This document shows, piece by piece, positions 25,809 to 32,463 of a stretch of 64,000 nt of DNA. Position 1 is the first letter of the stretch. Each line of letters begins with the position of its first letter. Source of the DNA: an uncultured Christensenella sp. (lineage in GTDB: Bacteria; Bacillota; Clostridia; Christensenellales; Pumilibacteraceae); contig CAJUGC010000003.1 in NCBI GenBank assembly GCA_910585955.1, positions 124,001 to 188,000 on the forward strand, given 5' to 3'. Both the position numbers and the translations under genes were made by a program. A model generated the notes under the pieces. That model did no database searches and was not told the origin of the DNA. It was given only the letters and a program-made list of their open reading frames with translations.

Positions 25809-26087
25809 TTATTTTTGCGAATCGGTGTTTTTTATTATGTCTGTTCTATCGTTATACTTCAATCTCCGTACTCTCAAAAATACAAACCTTTTCCCCGTAT
25901 GAAGCAAAATATCCGGTTTGCTTACTTGTAAATACATATATGGTCTGTCGTTTTCAGACTCCTTAATAATTTCTAATTGCCCAACTACCTCGTTGCGATT
26001 CCTTCGTATATTAAAAAATATAAATCCGATTATAAAACCTACAACAAGAGCAACACAAATTAATACAATAGCAATGCTTATACTCAT
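25809..26087 (-). CDS. Membrane-anchored small phage protein
   Basis: 92 residues. An N-terminal helix (IAIVLICVALVVGFIIGFIF) is followed by a basic RRNRN stop-transfer and a soluble tail (YMYLQVSKPDILLHTGKRFV). A single-pass N-out orientation is likely. The function is unknown. Confidence 0.65.
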   Translation of the reverse strand: MSISIAIVLICVALVVGFIIGFIFFNIRRNRNEVVGQLEIIKESENDRPYMYLQVSKPDILLHTGKRFVFLRVRRLKYNDRTDIIKNTDSQK

Positions 26088-26091
26088 ACGT

Positions 26092-26256
26092 CTATACCCC
26101 TTTAGCCGCTCGTTTGGAAATTCGTGTTATGGATAACAATCTTTGACCATTCCCATTAAATCTCGTTTCCGCCGTATGTTTGGTACAGTATAACGTTTGT
26201 GTAAGAACACGTTCGTTGAATTCACTAATATAAGCAATCAAATAATAATGTTTCAT
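26092..26256 (-). CDS. 54-residue phage protein
   Basis: Reads MKHYYLIAYISEFNERVLTQ and continues to a basic C-terminus (RISKRAAKGV). A TAGGAGAAAAG site precedes the ATG, which supports expression. A beta-hairpin-like pattern with a single Cys is all that can be seen. The stop is five bases before the start of the next membrane gene. Confidence 0.55.
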   Translation of the reverse strand: MKHYYLIAYISEFNERVLTQTLYCTKHTAETRFNGNGQRLLSITRISKRAAKGV

Positions 26257-26318
26257 TCTTTTCTCCTATAATTTTTCACTTTAATAGAATACCATAATTT
26301 TCAGTCACCCGCGTACGG

Positions 26319-26354
26319 AAAATATAAAAGATTAAGAGTCCATGGTTAGGACTC
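26319..26354 (-). terminator. Repeated gagtcc hairpin, copy 3
   Basis: GAGTCC-TAACCAT-GGACTC on the minus strand followed by TTAATCTTTTATATTTTC. The stop codon of the 46-residue gene is in its loop. Confidence 0.6.
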
Positions 26355-26486
26355 TTGCTCTTTTTCTTTTCTGCGGTCATCTGCACGTTTCTTAATGCAG
26401 AGATTTACCGTTGCGAATCCCGCGGCTGCCATACTACCCAACGTAATCGCATACAATGCATCCCAAAACAAACTAAAATAACGCAT
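26346..26486 (-). CDS. 46-residue membrane protein
   Basis: One helix (LYAITLGSMAAAGFATVNLC) and a basic/acidic tail (KKRADDRRKEKEQES). GAGGAGGTGA precedes the ATG at 26486. Confidence 0.6.
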   Translation of the reverse strand: MRYFSLFWDALYAITLGSMAAAGFATVNLCIKKRADDRRKEKEQES

Positions 26487-26531
26487 AATGATCACCTCCT
26501 CATTAATGTGCATGTTCTATTTGCGAATGCA

Positions 26532-26567
26532 AAAATATAAAGAAAAAGAGTCCATGGTTAGGACCCT
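26532..26567 (-). terminator. Repeated gagtcc hairpin, copy 4
   Basis: GGGTCC-TAACCAT-GGACTC on the minus strand followed by TTTTTCTTTATATTTTT. It follows the 54-residue membrane gene. Confidence 0.6.
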
Positions 26568-26578
26568 TAATCTCGGAA

Positions 26579-26743
26579 CTAGTCTTTTTTGAATTTGCTT
26601 CTTATGTTCGCAAATTTCGACTTGATCTTAGCTTTGGTTGCCGGATTTGCTATGACTTCAGCACCCTTATATGCCAATATGGTACCGATGGTCGTAGCAG
26701 CACCTGCTACCAGATAAACTCCGATCGTCCTCAATACGTCCAT
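26579..26743 (-). CDS. 54-residue membrane protein
   Basis: An N-terminal helix (VYLVAGAATTIGTILAY) and a basic C-terminal helix (ATKAKIKSKFANIRSKFKKD). TAGGAGG precedes the ATG and follows a TTATATTTT element. Confidence 0.6.
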   Translation of the reverse strand: MDVLRTIGVYLVAGAATTIGTILAYKGAEVIANPATKAKIKSKFANIRSKFKKD

Positions 26744-26801
26744 AATGAAACCTCCTAAAATATAATTTATTCCATAATAAGCTTTGCTTTTTTCGCGAAC
26801 G

Positions 26802-27218
26802 CTAGTTCCTAATTCCGTTTAGAATCCAAAAGAACCGTCTGTATAAGTCATAATATTTATCTTTACAGCATGGAATTCCCGTCTGTATCAATAACTTTTC
26901 ATACGACAACCCTTTTGTTACCGCTTGCAAAATATACTTTCCAAAGAAGGAATCGGTTTCATCGGCCGCTTTTTCAATCATGGTAAGCCTTTCAAAATAG
27001 TATGAACGTGCGTCCGCACATCTTTCCACTGGATTGCTAATATTGCTGCTTTTTACGTGCGCACCCTCGTAGTTCATTCTGACTAAACTATCAAGACCGT
27101 CGTATGCCTGCTTCCAAATATCATACTGCATACAAAAGTGTTTCAGCTCATAATATCTATGACGATCTATCCAATACTTATTCTTACACGACAATTCAGG
27201 TCGAATTAATGTACTCAT
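26802..27218 (-). CDS. Phage early-operon protein, possible regulator
   Basis: 138 residues from the ATG at 27218. The N-terminal half has KYWIDRHRYYELKHFCMQYD, and the C-terminal half has a helix-turn-helix-like region (KYILQAVTKGLSYEKLLIQT) followed by YDLYRRFFWIL. This resembles RinA/ArpU-type late activators in size and layout, but the match is not strong. Its start overlaps the previous DNA-binding gene by four bases. Confidence 0.6.
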   Translation of the reverse strand: MSTLIRPELSCKNKYWIDRHRYYELKHFCMQYDIWKQAYDGLDSLVRMNYEGAHVKSSNISNPVERCADARSYYFERLTMIEKAADETDSFFGKYILQAVTKGLSYEKLLIQTGIPCCKDKYYDLYRRFFWILNGIRN

Positions 27219-27466
27219 TTTCGTTCCCCCTTCCAAACATATCCGGTTTCCTGATACAGCAATTTCGGAGAAATATAAAAGTTAATACGTCCGTATTTCG
27301 AGTTAATATCGTTAACGTTGGTTATTAACTTGCCTTTTCTCGTCGCTTTTCCTATCGGTAACCAACCCGCTATAATTCCGGCACGCACCCATGATGCATC
27401 TTTCCCATAAATACGTGCAACCACTACGATTGGCACCGAACCACTTGCAAATACGATTTCGTCCAT
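27215..27466 (-). CDS. Phage DNA-binding protein, first gene of the leftward operon
   Basis: 83 residues. The segment SVPIVVVARIYGKDASWVRA fits a MerR/excisionase-like winged helix used by phage regulators, followed by GWLPIGKATRKGK and RINFYISPKLLYQETG. I recall this short family at the start of early operons in gut Clostridia phages. It lies directly downstream of the operon promoter and operator palindrome at 27.49-27.52 kb. Confidence 0.75.
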   Translation of the reverse strand: MDEIVFASGSVPIVVVARIYGKDASWVRAGIIAGWLPIGKATRKGKLITNVNDINSKYGRINFYISPKLLYQETGYVWKGERK

Positions 27467-27488
27467 TATCTTTGCCTCCTGCTTCTCT

Positions 27489-27522
27489 ATTCTAGATTAG
27501 AATGACGGCTTTGTAAAATCAA
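27489..27522 (-). promoter_or_regulatory. Main leftward promoter with overlapping operator palindrome
   Basis: Minus-strand TTGATT (27522-27517), 17 bases, TAATCT (27499-27494). The -10 box lies inside ATTCTA-GAT-TAGAAT (27489-27503), a palindrome that a repressor could use to silence the long phage operon. Confidence 0.6.
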
Positions 27523-27545
27523 AGTAAGTGAGAAATTGGGGCATG

Positions 27546-27586
27546 AAAAAAGCCGCATAACGGAAAAAATATCCATTACACGGCTT
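27546..27586 (-). terminator. Terminator after the DUF3990/DUF3791 operon
   Basis: Minus-strand AAGCCG...CGGCTT stem with further near-complementary bases across an A/T-rich loop, followed by TTTTTT. It separates the trio from the main leftward operon. Confidence 0.7.
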
Positions 27587-27596
27587 AAAAATCTTT

Positions 27597-27612
27597 TAAT
27601 CTAGATTAGAAT
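27597..27612. repeat. Second ctagattagaat operator-like site
   Basis: Contains the perfect palindrome TAATCTAGATTA and a 12-base direct repeat (ctagattagaat) of the promoter-overlapping site at 27492-27503. It sits between a stop codon and the terminator. Confidence 0.5.
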
Positions 27613-27615
27613 CTA

Positions 27616-27822
27616 TCAACTTGCTTTTTGTGATTCGATATATTCGTCAATATCATTTACGATATAATTGTTGCCCGTTACATGTAATGCACCATAGTAT
27701 TTTACAATATACTCGCAAACGGCAAACTGATTAAATAAAGACATTACATCTTCGCCGGATAAATCTTTTTGTAAACGATATTCCTCAATACAATGAATAA
27801 GAAACGGTAATTCTTTACTCAT
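27616..27822 (-). CDS. DUF3791 domain protein (partner of DUF3990)
   Basis: 68 residues from the ATG at 27822, preceded by GGAGGAGGG. The sequence ELPFLIHCIEEYRLQKDLSG, EDVMSLFNQF and NNYIVNDIDEYI matches DUF3791, a small family usually encoded beside DUF3990. I infer an antitoxin or regulator role from that pairing. The start overlaps the preceding stop (ATGA), so the three genes are coupled. Confidence 0.8.
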   Translation of the reverse strand: MSKELPFLIHCIEEYRLQKDLSGEDVMSLFNQFAVCEYIVKYYGALHVTGNNYIVNDIDEYIESQKAS

Positions 27823-28067
27823 AACAAACCCTCCTCCGGAAATATAACTTCCCCGGTTTCTTTTTCCACTTTCCAAATATTAAATATGGTTAGCGGACTA
27901 AAATGCCACATTTTTGTTTCCTCATCAGATAAATATTTATATGTTTGGGAACGATAAAACATATTCGTCGCATCCAATTCGTTAACTCCGCATTCTTTAA
28001 CGATCATATCGACAACTTGCGGAACGATTGTAATGCGTAAGATTGTACTGAACTTTACATCGATCAT
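27819..28067 (-). CDS. Middle gene of the DUF3990/DUF3791 trio
   Basis: 82 residues. The N-terminal part, VPQVVDMIVKECGVNELDAT, followed by FYRSQTYKYLSDEETKMWHF, resembles the DUF3791-like helical pattern but differs from it. Both neighbours overlap it by four bases. A second antitoxin, a chaperone or a duplicated and diverged DUF3791 are all possible. No function is known. Confidence 0.7.
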   Translation of the reverse strand: MIDVKFSTILRITIVPQVVDMIVKECGVNELDATNMFYRSQTYKYLSDEETKMWHFSPLTIFNIWKVEKETGEVIFPEEGLL

Positions 28068-28549
28068 AATGTCAGCTCCTTCGCATTAACAAATTTTAAA
28101 AAGCTCATTGCAAATTCGTTGGTAAACACATATTGGTTAAACAATTGCTTTACTTTAAGAGATTCCAATGCTTGCTCTTTTGTAATAACACCAGCCAAAT
28201 ACGTTTGAACCGTTCTAAAAACATCATCGTTCGCAACCGGACCAATTACCAAATCATGTTTTTCGCCTATATAAGTGCCTGTTCTATTTTGAGAAACGAA
28301 GTCTAACCATTCACTACTAACGCTATCGAACTGCTTTATTTTAAGTTTTTCAAAAATAGAGGAATTATCAATCTCGTACAAATTTACTATAGCAGAACCC
28401 TTTCGTGTCGCAGCAACTTTTAATGCGAATTGCTCGGCTTGAAGCTGATTAGCCGTTGTATAAAATCCAAATCCGAAATCTAAATATCTATTTTGCTGTA
28501 TTAAACGTGGCTCTTTTACTATTACCGTACTACCATGGTATAAGATCAT
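28064..28549 (-). CDS. DUF3990 domain protein (ADP-ribosyltransferase-like)
   Basis: 161 residues from the ATG at 28549, seven bases after TGGAGG. An upstream TTG at 28564 is less likely. The N-terminus MILYHGSTVIVKEPRLI, then LDFGFGFYTTANQLQAEQFA, matches DUF3990, which has the YHGS...GFYTT layout of ADP-ribosyltransferase folds. Members are thought to be toxin-like. It heads the trio and has its own consensus promoter. The catalytic Glu/Gln cannot be assigned by eye. Confidence 0.82.
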   Translation of the reverse strand: MILYHGSTVIVKEPRLIQQNRYLDFGFGFYTTANQLQAEQFALKVAATRKGSAIVNLYEIDNSSIFEKLKIKQFDSVSSEWLDFVSQNRTGTYIGEKHDLVIGPVANDDVFRTVQTYLAGVITKEQALESLKVKQLFNQYVFTNEFAMSFLKFVNAKELTL

Positions 28550-28579
28550 AGCCAAAACCTCCAAGAATGTTTCAACTAT

Positions 28580-28608
28580 ATTATACTCAAATATGAAACG
28601 TTTGTCAA
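28580..28608 (-). promoter_or_regulatory. Consensus sigma-A promoter of the DUF3990 operon
   Basis: Minus-strand TTGACA, 17 bases, TATAAT: an exact consensus. A third ctagattaga site (28614-28623) lies just upstream of the -35 box. Confidence 0.8.
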
Positions 28609-28613
28609 CCCCG

Positions 28614-28623
28614 TCTAATCTAG
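28614..28623. promoter_or_regulatory. Third ctagattaga operator-like site
   Basis: Ten-base match, in inverted orientation, to the sites at 27.49 and 27.60 kb, placed immediately upstream of the DUF3990 promoter. It suggests one regulator acts on both transcripts. Confidence 0.45.
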
Positions 28624-28625
28624 CT

Positions 28626-28943
28626 TTAACTTAAAAGCGAAATATCAATGGTTCTAATCCATCGTGCCATGGTCAATTCGCTTGGGTAATCTTCAAACCC
28701 AATCGTATTATATGTAATAAGTCCTTCTACTACACCTATAATAATTTCTTTTTCATAGTGTTTGTATGGAAATATAAATTCCGGTATCTCTCTATGAAAA
28801 CTATTACACTCGCAACATCTCATTCGGCGAATTAATACAAAGTCGGTTTTTCCATATTTCGTCCGTACAATTCTTCTAACACTATCATAATAACGTAATG
28901 CCCCTTCGCAGATTGGGCAAATCATCACATCCTCTCGTATCAT
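28626..28943 (-). CDS. DUF6431-like zinc-binding protein
   Basis: 105 residues. A zinc ribbon is formed by MICPICEGAL and RRMRCCECNSF, followed by HREIPEFIFPYKHY, the pattern of the DUF6431 family often linked to transposases. It is the first gene left of the divergent integrase promoter. It may bind DNA at the att region or act as an early regulator. Confidence 0.7.
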   Translation of the reverse strand: MIREDVMICPICEGALRYYDSVRRIVRTKYGKTDFVLIRRMRCCECNSFHREIPEFIFPYKHYEKEIIIGVVEGLITYNTIGFEDYPSELTMARWIRTIDISLLS

Positions 28944-28971
28944 ATTGCCTCCTTTTTTTAAAAAATATGAG

Positions 28972-28994
28972 TGTAGGAGTTGACAATTCCTACA
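28972..28994. promoter_or_regulatory. Operator palindrome over the integrase -35 box
   Basis: TGTAGGA-gttgacaat-TCCTACA: seven-base arms around the TTGACA of the integrase promoter. Binding here would block integrase transcription and perhaps the divergent gene. Confidence 0.5.
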
Positions 28995-29008
28995 TTATTA
29001 TATATAAT
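28980..29008 (+). promoter_or_regulatory. Consensus sigma-A promoter of the integrase
   Basis: TTGACA at 28980-28985, 17 bases, TATAAT at 29003-29008. A GAAAGGAGG ribosome site follows before the ATG at 29040. Confidence 0.85.
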
Positions 29009-29039
29009 AATTTGAAAGAAGTCAAGAAAGGAGGTATAA

Positions 29040-30260
29040 ATGTTAATAGTCTGCGAAGAATGTGGACTTCAGGTAAGCGACAAAGCTATTGCTTGTCCCC
29101 ATTGCGGTTTTCCAATCAAACCAGAAATTTTGTCCAAGAAAACCAAATATAAAGCAAATCGACGAAAGCGCCTGCCAAATGGTTTTGGTCAAATTAGTGA
29201 AATTAAAAACAGAAACTTACGCAAGCCGTTTCGAGCTATGATTTGTGTTGGAAAAACAGAGACCGGACATCCAATATCAAAACCACTTAAACCAATTTCT
29301 TATTTTTCAACGTATAATGAAGCGTATGCAGCCTTGGTCGAATATAATAAAAACCCATATGATTTGAACAAGGAAATGACAGTTCAAGAGCTTTATGATC
29401 AATGGTCAGTTGACTATCTTGCTAGTTTGAAATCAGCATCATCCAAATGCGCTACAAAACGAGCATGGAAATATTGTCGAGCTGTTTATGACATGCGAGT
29501 AATCGACATCCGAATTCGGCATATTAAAGGATGCATGGAAAAAGGAACCATCTCTGATGATTTGCCCGAAACTCCGGATCCACGAACTCAAAACAATATC
29601 AAAACGATTTTCAATCTTATGTTTGACTATGCGTTGGAATATGAACTTGTCGATCGAAACTATTCTCGCTCATTCACCCTTTCCGAAGAACTGGTAAAAG
29701 AAATCCAATCGACCAAAGAAGGACATATACCATTTACTTCCGATGAAATGACAACTCTTTGGAATAATGTCGAAAATATAATTGGTGTCGATATGATTCT
29801 CATACAATGCTATTCCGGATGGAGACCACAGGAACTGTATAAACTTAAGGTTTCTGATGTAAATGTCGAAGATATGTCATTTGTTGGTGGAATGAAAACA
29901 GAAGCCGGTACGAATAGAAAAGTACCGATTCATTCTAAAACACAAGAACTTGTAAGAAAGCGGTACAATCAGGCCATTGCTATGAAAAGCGATTTTCTAT
30001 TCACCGACAACGGCAAGCCATTTAGATACGACATGTATCACGCCCTATTTAAACAAATTAAGACCGACTTGAACTTAGACGAGCATCACCGTCCTCATGA
30101 TGGCAGAACTCATTTCGTAACGACAGCCAAAAAATATCATGTGGACGAATATGCGATCAAGTATATCGTAGGTCACAAAATTAATGATTTGACCGAAAAA
30201 ACCTATACAAAAAGAAAATTTGAATGGCTCAGATCCGAAATAGAAAAAATAAAAGAGTAA
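29040..30260 (+). CDS. int: Prophage tyrosine integrase with N-terminal zinc ribbon
   Basis: 406 residues. A zinc ribbon (CEECGLQVSDKAIACPHCGF) occupies the first 27 residues, an uncommon addition. It is followed by an arm-binding/core-binding part and a catalytic domain with YSGWRPQELYKLK (catalytic Arg), PHDGRTHF (His/Arg box in variant form), VGHKINDL and the tyrosine in EKTYTKR. It integrates and excises the prophage. It reads opposite to the rest of the phage and has its own consensus promoter with operator. Confidence 0.93.
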   Translation: MLIVCEECGLQVSDKAIACPHCGFPIKPEILSKKTKYKANRRKRLPNGFGQISEIKNRNLRKPFRAMICVGKTETGHPISKPLKPISYFSTYNEAYAALVEYNKNPYDLNKEMTVQELYDQWSVDYLASLKSASSKCATKRAWKYCRAVYDMRVIDIRIRHIKGCMEKGTISDDLPETPDPRTQNNIKTIFNLMFDYALEYELVDRNYSRSFTLSEELVKEIQSTKEGHIPFTSDEMTTLWNNVENIIGVDMILIQCYSGWRPQELYKLKVSDVNVEDMSFVGGMKTEAGTNRKVPIHSKTQELVRKRYNQAIAMKSDFLFTDNGKPFRYDMYHALFKQIKTDLNLDEHHRPHDGRTHFVTTAKKYHVDEYAIKYIVGHKINDLTEKTYTKRKFEWLRSEIEKIKE

Positions 30261-30434
30261 GAAAAAATAGCGACCAAAGACGTATAGGAATAATGCATGA
30301 ACAACACACATTTAATCCCTTTTTAACGCCCTCAGTCGCTATTAAATACCCTTTAAATTGTCAATTTTACGCCTAAATCGGCTTTTCTTTGTTCTATTAT
30401 ATAAGCGTAATATTATACACGGACGGATTACGAT
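30261..30434. other. Integrase downstream region, probable att vicinity
   Basis: No gene. AATAGCGAC (30266-30274) and GTCGCTATT (30336-30344) form a long-range inverted repeat with a 61-base loop, which may end integrase transcription or be an arm site. The prophage junction is expected here, but the second att copy is not in the window. Confidence 0.4.
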
Positions 30435-30746
30435 ATGGATATACGGCAAAGAATAGACGAATTGAGAAAACTTAAAGGGTGGTCTCGTTCTAAACTTGCA
30501 AAGGAAGCGGGACTTTCCGAAACCACCGTCTACAATTGGTATAATGAAAACGATTTTACGCCGTCGCGCAAAGCAATAGAATATGTATGCGCAGCTTTGG
30601 AAGTACCTGTGGCGGAAATTTACAGCGACATCGATATCGACAAATTAAGTCCTCAACAAATAAGACTTCTCGAGCTATTCAATAAAGTTCCCGATGCAAG
30701 AAAAGAAGCTGTTATCGACATAATGAGCATACAATCGAAATTGTAA
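30435..30746 (+). CDS. XRE-family transcriptional regulator
   Basis: 103 residues. A Cro/CI-type helix-turn-helix covers the first 65 residues: LRKLKGWSRSKLAKEAGLSE followed by TTVYNWYNENDFTPSRKAIE. The C-terminal helix (PQQIRLLELFNKVPDARKEA) is typical of short host XRE proteins. It is unclear whether it belongs to the prophage, which lacks another obvious repressor, or to the host. It lies past the integrase, so host is slightly preferred. Confidence 0.85.
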   Translation: MDIRQRIDELRKLKGWSRSKLAKEAGLSETTVYNWYNENDFTPSRKAIEYVCAALEVPVAEIYSDIDIDKLSPQQIRLLELFNKVPDARKEAVIDIMSIQSKL

Positions 30747-30756
30747 TGATACTGTG

Positions 30757-31518
30757 ATGAAGAAAATTCTTTCCCACGATATTATAAGATTGACCGAGTA
30801 TTTAGATACGGTAGTATATTTCTTTCTTTTGGCTTTTCCGAATTTGAAAGCTGCACCCGCAAAGAGCATGTTGCACGACAAACACATTCGCAAACAAATA
30901 ATAAAATACAGGAAAATGCTGAACGAGACGAGTGATATTTGTCGCTTATCGCATAAAAACATTCGTATAAAAGCCCATGCAAGAAAAAAGCTGAAAAACT
31001 TTTTAACAGACAACCTCATAAATATCGTCGCTCCCGCAAACTACGGCGACGGCTCCCTTACGGCTCGAATGTTTTACAATCGTTTCATAACAAAATCGAC
31101 GTACGACGAAAAGACTTCGGGACGCATATACTTGCTTGCCGAAAAACTCGCCAACATAGAAATACTTTGGTCTGAAATCGACAAAATAAAAACCGCTCGC
31201 ACTTTTTATGCGTTCGTATTACGAAACAAGCGCGAATTTAAAAACCTTATTTCCGATCTCGCAAACTCAAAACTCGACAAAGGCGACGACGTAACCGACT
31301 ACTTTCCCGACGCGAGCGAAATTATCGAACTCGACGACTATCTCGAAAAAAACGGCTTTCGCAAGATTCTCGAAACAGACGGCAAAAAAATGCGCATTTC
31401 GTCTTCTTACCGTGATGACACGCACTTTGATTTACTTCCGTATATAGTATGCTTTATGCGTTGCGTCGTCGCTCCTGTCCCTATAGTCTGTCTTATATTG
31501 TATTCGCTTCTGTGCTAA
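30757..31518 (+). CDS. Unknown protein with C-terminal membrane helix
   Basis: 253 residues, encoded 10 bases after the XRE gene. It is very basic at the start, helical throughout, with an acidic segment (DDVTDYFPDASEIIELDDYL) and a hydrophobic end (PIVCLILYSLLC). A GTG start at 30754 is equally possible. No family is recognised. The tight spacing suggests co-expression with the regulator. A strong terminator follows. Confidence 0.6.
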   Translation: MKKILSHDIIRLTEYLDTVVYFFLLAFPNLKAAPAKSMLHDKHIRKQIIKYRKMLNETSDICRLSHKNIRIKAHARKKLKNFLTDNLINIVAPANYGDGSLTARMFYNRFITKSTYDEKTSGRIYLLAEKLANIEILWSEIDKIKTARTFYAFVLRNKREFKNLISDLANSKLDKGDDVTDYFPDASEIIELDDYLEKNGFRKILETDGKKMRISSSYRDDTHFDLLPYIVCFMRCVVAPVPIVCLILYSLLC

Positions 31519-31524
31519 AACTAA

Positions 31525-31549
31525 GCCCCGCTGCGATAGCGGGGTTTTT
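31525..31549 (+). terminator. Rho-independent terminator
   Basis: CCCCGCT-gcgat-AGCGGGG followed by TTTTT, closing the XRE operon on the plus strand. Confidence 0.85.
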
Positions 31550-31553
31550 CGAT

Positions 31554-31589
31554 GCAAAAAAAAGCACAGAGTAATAGCTCCGTGCTTTG
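31554..31589 (-). terminator. Terminator of the rplM-rpsI operon
   Basis: Minus-strand AAAGCACGGAG/CTCTGTGCTTT hairpin followed by TTTTT, after the rpsI stop. Confidence 0.8.
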
Positions 31590-31607
31590 GGTGATTGCTT
31601 TTTTCGA

Positions 31608-32021
31608 TTAACGCTTCGAGAACTGAGGCGCTCTGCGCGCTTTCTTGAGACCGTACTTCTTTCTCTCCTTCATACGAGGATCGCGAGTAAGGAAGCCCGC
31701 TTTTTTGAGCGAAGCGCGGTACATGGGATCTGCTTCTACGAGCGCGCGGGCTATGCCGTGGCGAATAGCTCCCGCCTGTCCCGTAAAGCCGCCGCCCTTG
31801 ACGTTTACATACACGTCGAACTTGTCCGTAGCTCCGACTTCCTCGGTCGCCTGACGGACGATATACTTGAGCGTATCGAGTCCGAAATAGTCGTCGATGC
31901 TGCGCTTGTTGATAACGATATTGCCGTTGCCGGGAAGGAGACGAACGCGGGCTATTGCCTTCTTACGTCTGCCCGTGCCCCAGAACTGTAACTTTTTCTT
32001 GGATGCGGATTTCGTTGCCAT
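31608..32021 (-). CDS. rpsI: 30S ribosomal protein S9
   Basis: 137 residues. Family blocks are clear: FWGTGRRKKAIARVRLLPGN near the start, VKGGGFTGQAGAIRHGIARA in the middle and the basic C-terminal tail KKYGLKKARRAPQFSKR that reaches the decoding site. It lies 7 bp after rplM, the universal bacterial pair. It confirms that chromosomal sequence begins by this point. Confidence 0.98.
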   Translation of the reverse strand: MATKSASKKKLQFWGTGRRKKAIARVRLLPGNGNIVINKRSIDDYFGLDTLKYIVRQATEEVGATDKFDVYVNVKGGGFTGQAGAIRHGIARALVEADPMYRASLKKAGFLTRDPRMKERKKYGLKKARRAPQFSKR

Positions 32022-32028
32022 TTGTAGC

Positions 32029-32463
32029 TTACCTCACTATTTCCAGCGTCTCGGGCTTCTGAGCCTCGTGCCCGTGCTTGTCGTCCTTGTATACGCGCAG
32101 TTTTTTAAGCATCTTTCTGCCGATGCTGTTTTTGGGGAGCATACCCTTTACCGCGTCGTAAACGGCTCTGTCGCTCTTCGTGGCGAGGAATGTCTTATAC
32201 TGGACTTCCTTCATGCCGCCCATATAGAGCGTGTGATGTCTTTTAATTTTCTGCTCGGCTTTCTTGCCCGTGAGCGCAACCTTGTCCGTATTGACGACGA
32301 TCACGAAATCGCCCGTATCGACGTGCGGGGTGAACGTCGGCTTGTTCTTACCGCGAAGCACCGCAGCCACTTGGCTTGCGAGACGTCCGAGGGGAACGTC
32401 CGTCGCGTCGACGATATACCACTTACGGGTAACGCTCTGTTCGTTTGCCATAAACGTATTCAT
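32029..32463 (-). CDS. rplM: 50S ribosomal protein L13
   Basis: 144 residues. RKWYIVDATDVPLGRLASQV and KIKRHHTLYMGGMKEVQYKT are diagnostic. The frame starts at 32463, 14 bases after GGAGG. A second ATG four codons on would bring the start 12 bases further away, so the first is kept. It is first gene of the operon with rpsI, downstream of a 170-base leader and a consensus promoter. Confidence 0.97.
   Translation of the reverse strand: MNTFMANEQSVTRKWYIVDATDVPLGRLASQVAAVLRGKNKPTFTPHVDTGDFVIVVNTDKVALTGKKAEQKIKRHHTLYMGGMKEVQYKTFLATKSDRAVYDAVKGMLPKNSIGRKMLKKLRVYKDDKHGHEAQKPETLEIVR

Larger units (their letters stand above)
1..30350. mobile_element. Prophage, right part (left end outside window)
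   Basis: A continuous block of phage-type genes, nearly all on the minus strand, is lower in GC than the sequence after 31.6 kb. It runs from terminase large subunit at the left edge through packaging, nuclease, replication and membrane-protein genes to a tyrosine integrase on the plus strand at the right. The integrase-proximal end is placed just after the integrase stop because ordinary chromosomal genes begin by 31.6 kb. The exact att site cannot be read because the other end is missing. Tail and lysis genes are presumably left of the window. Confidence 0.9.

Noticed and set aside
30435..31518. Counting the XRE and following gene as certain prophage genes
   Set aside because: They lie beyond the integrase, where the junction is expected, and the other att copy is not visible.
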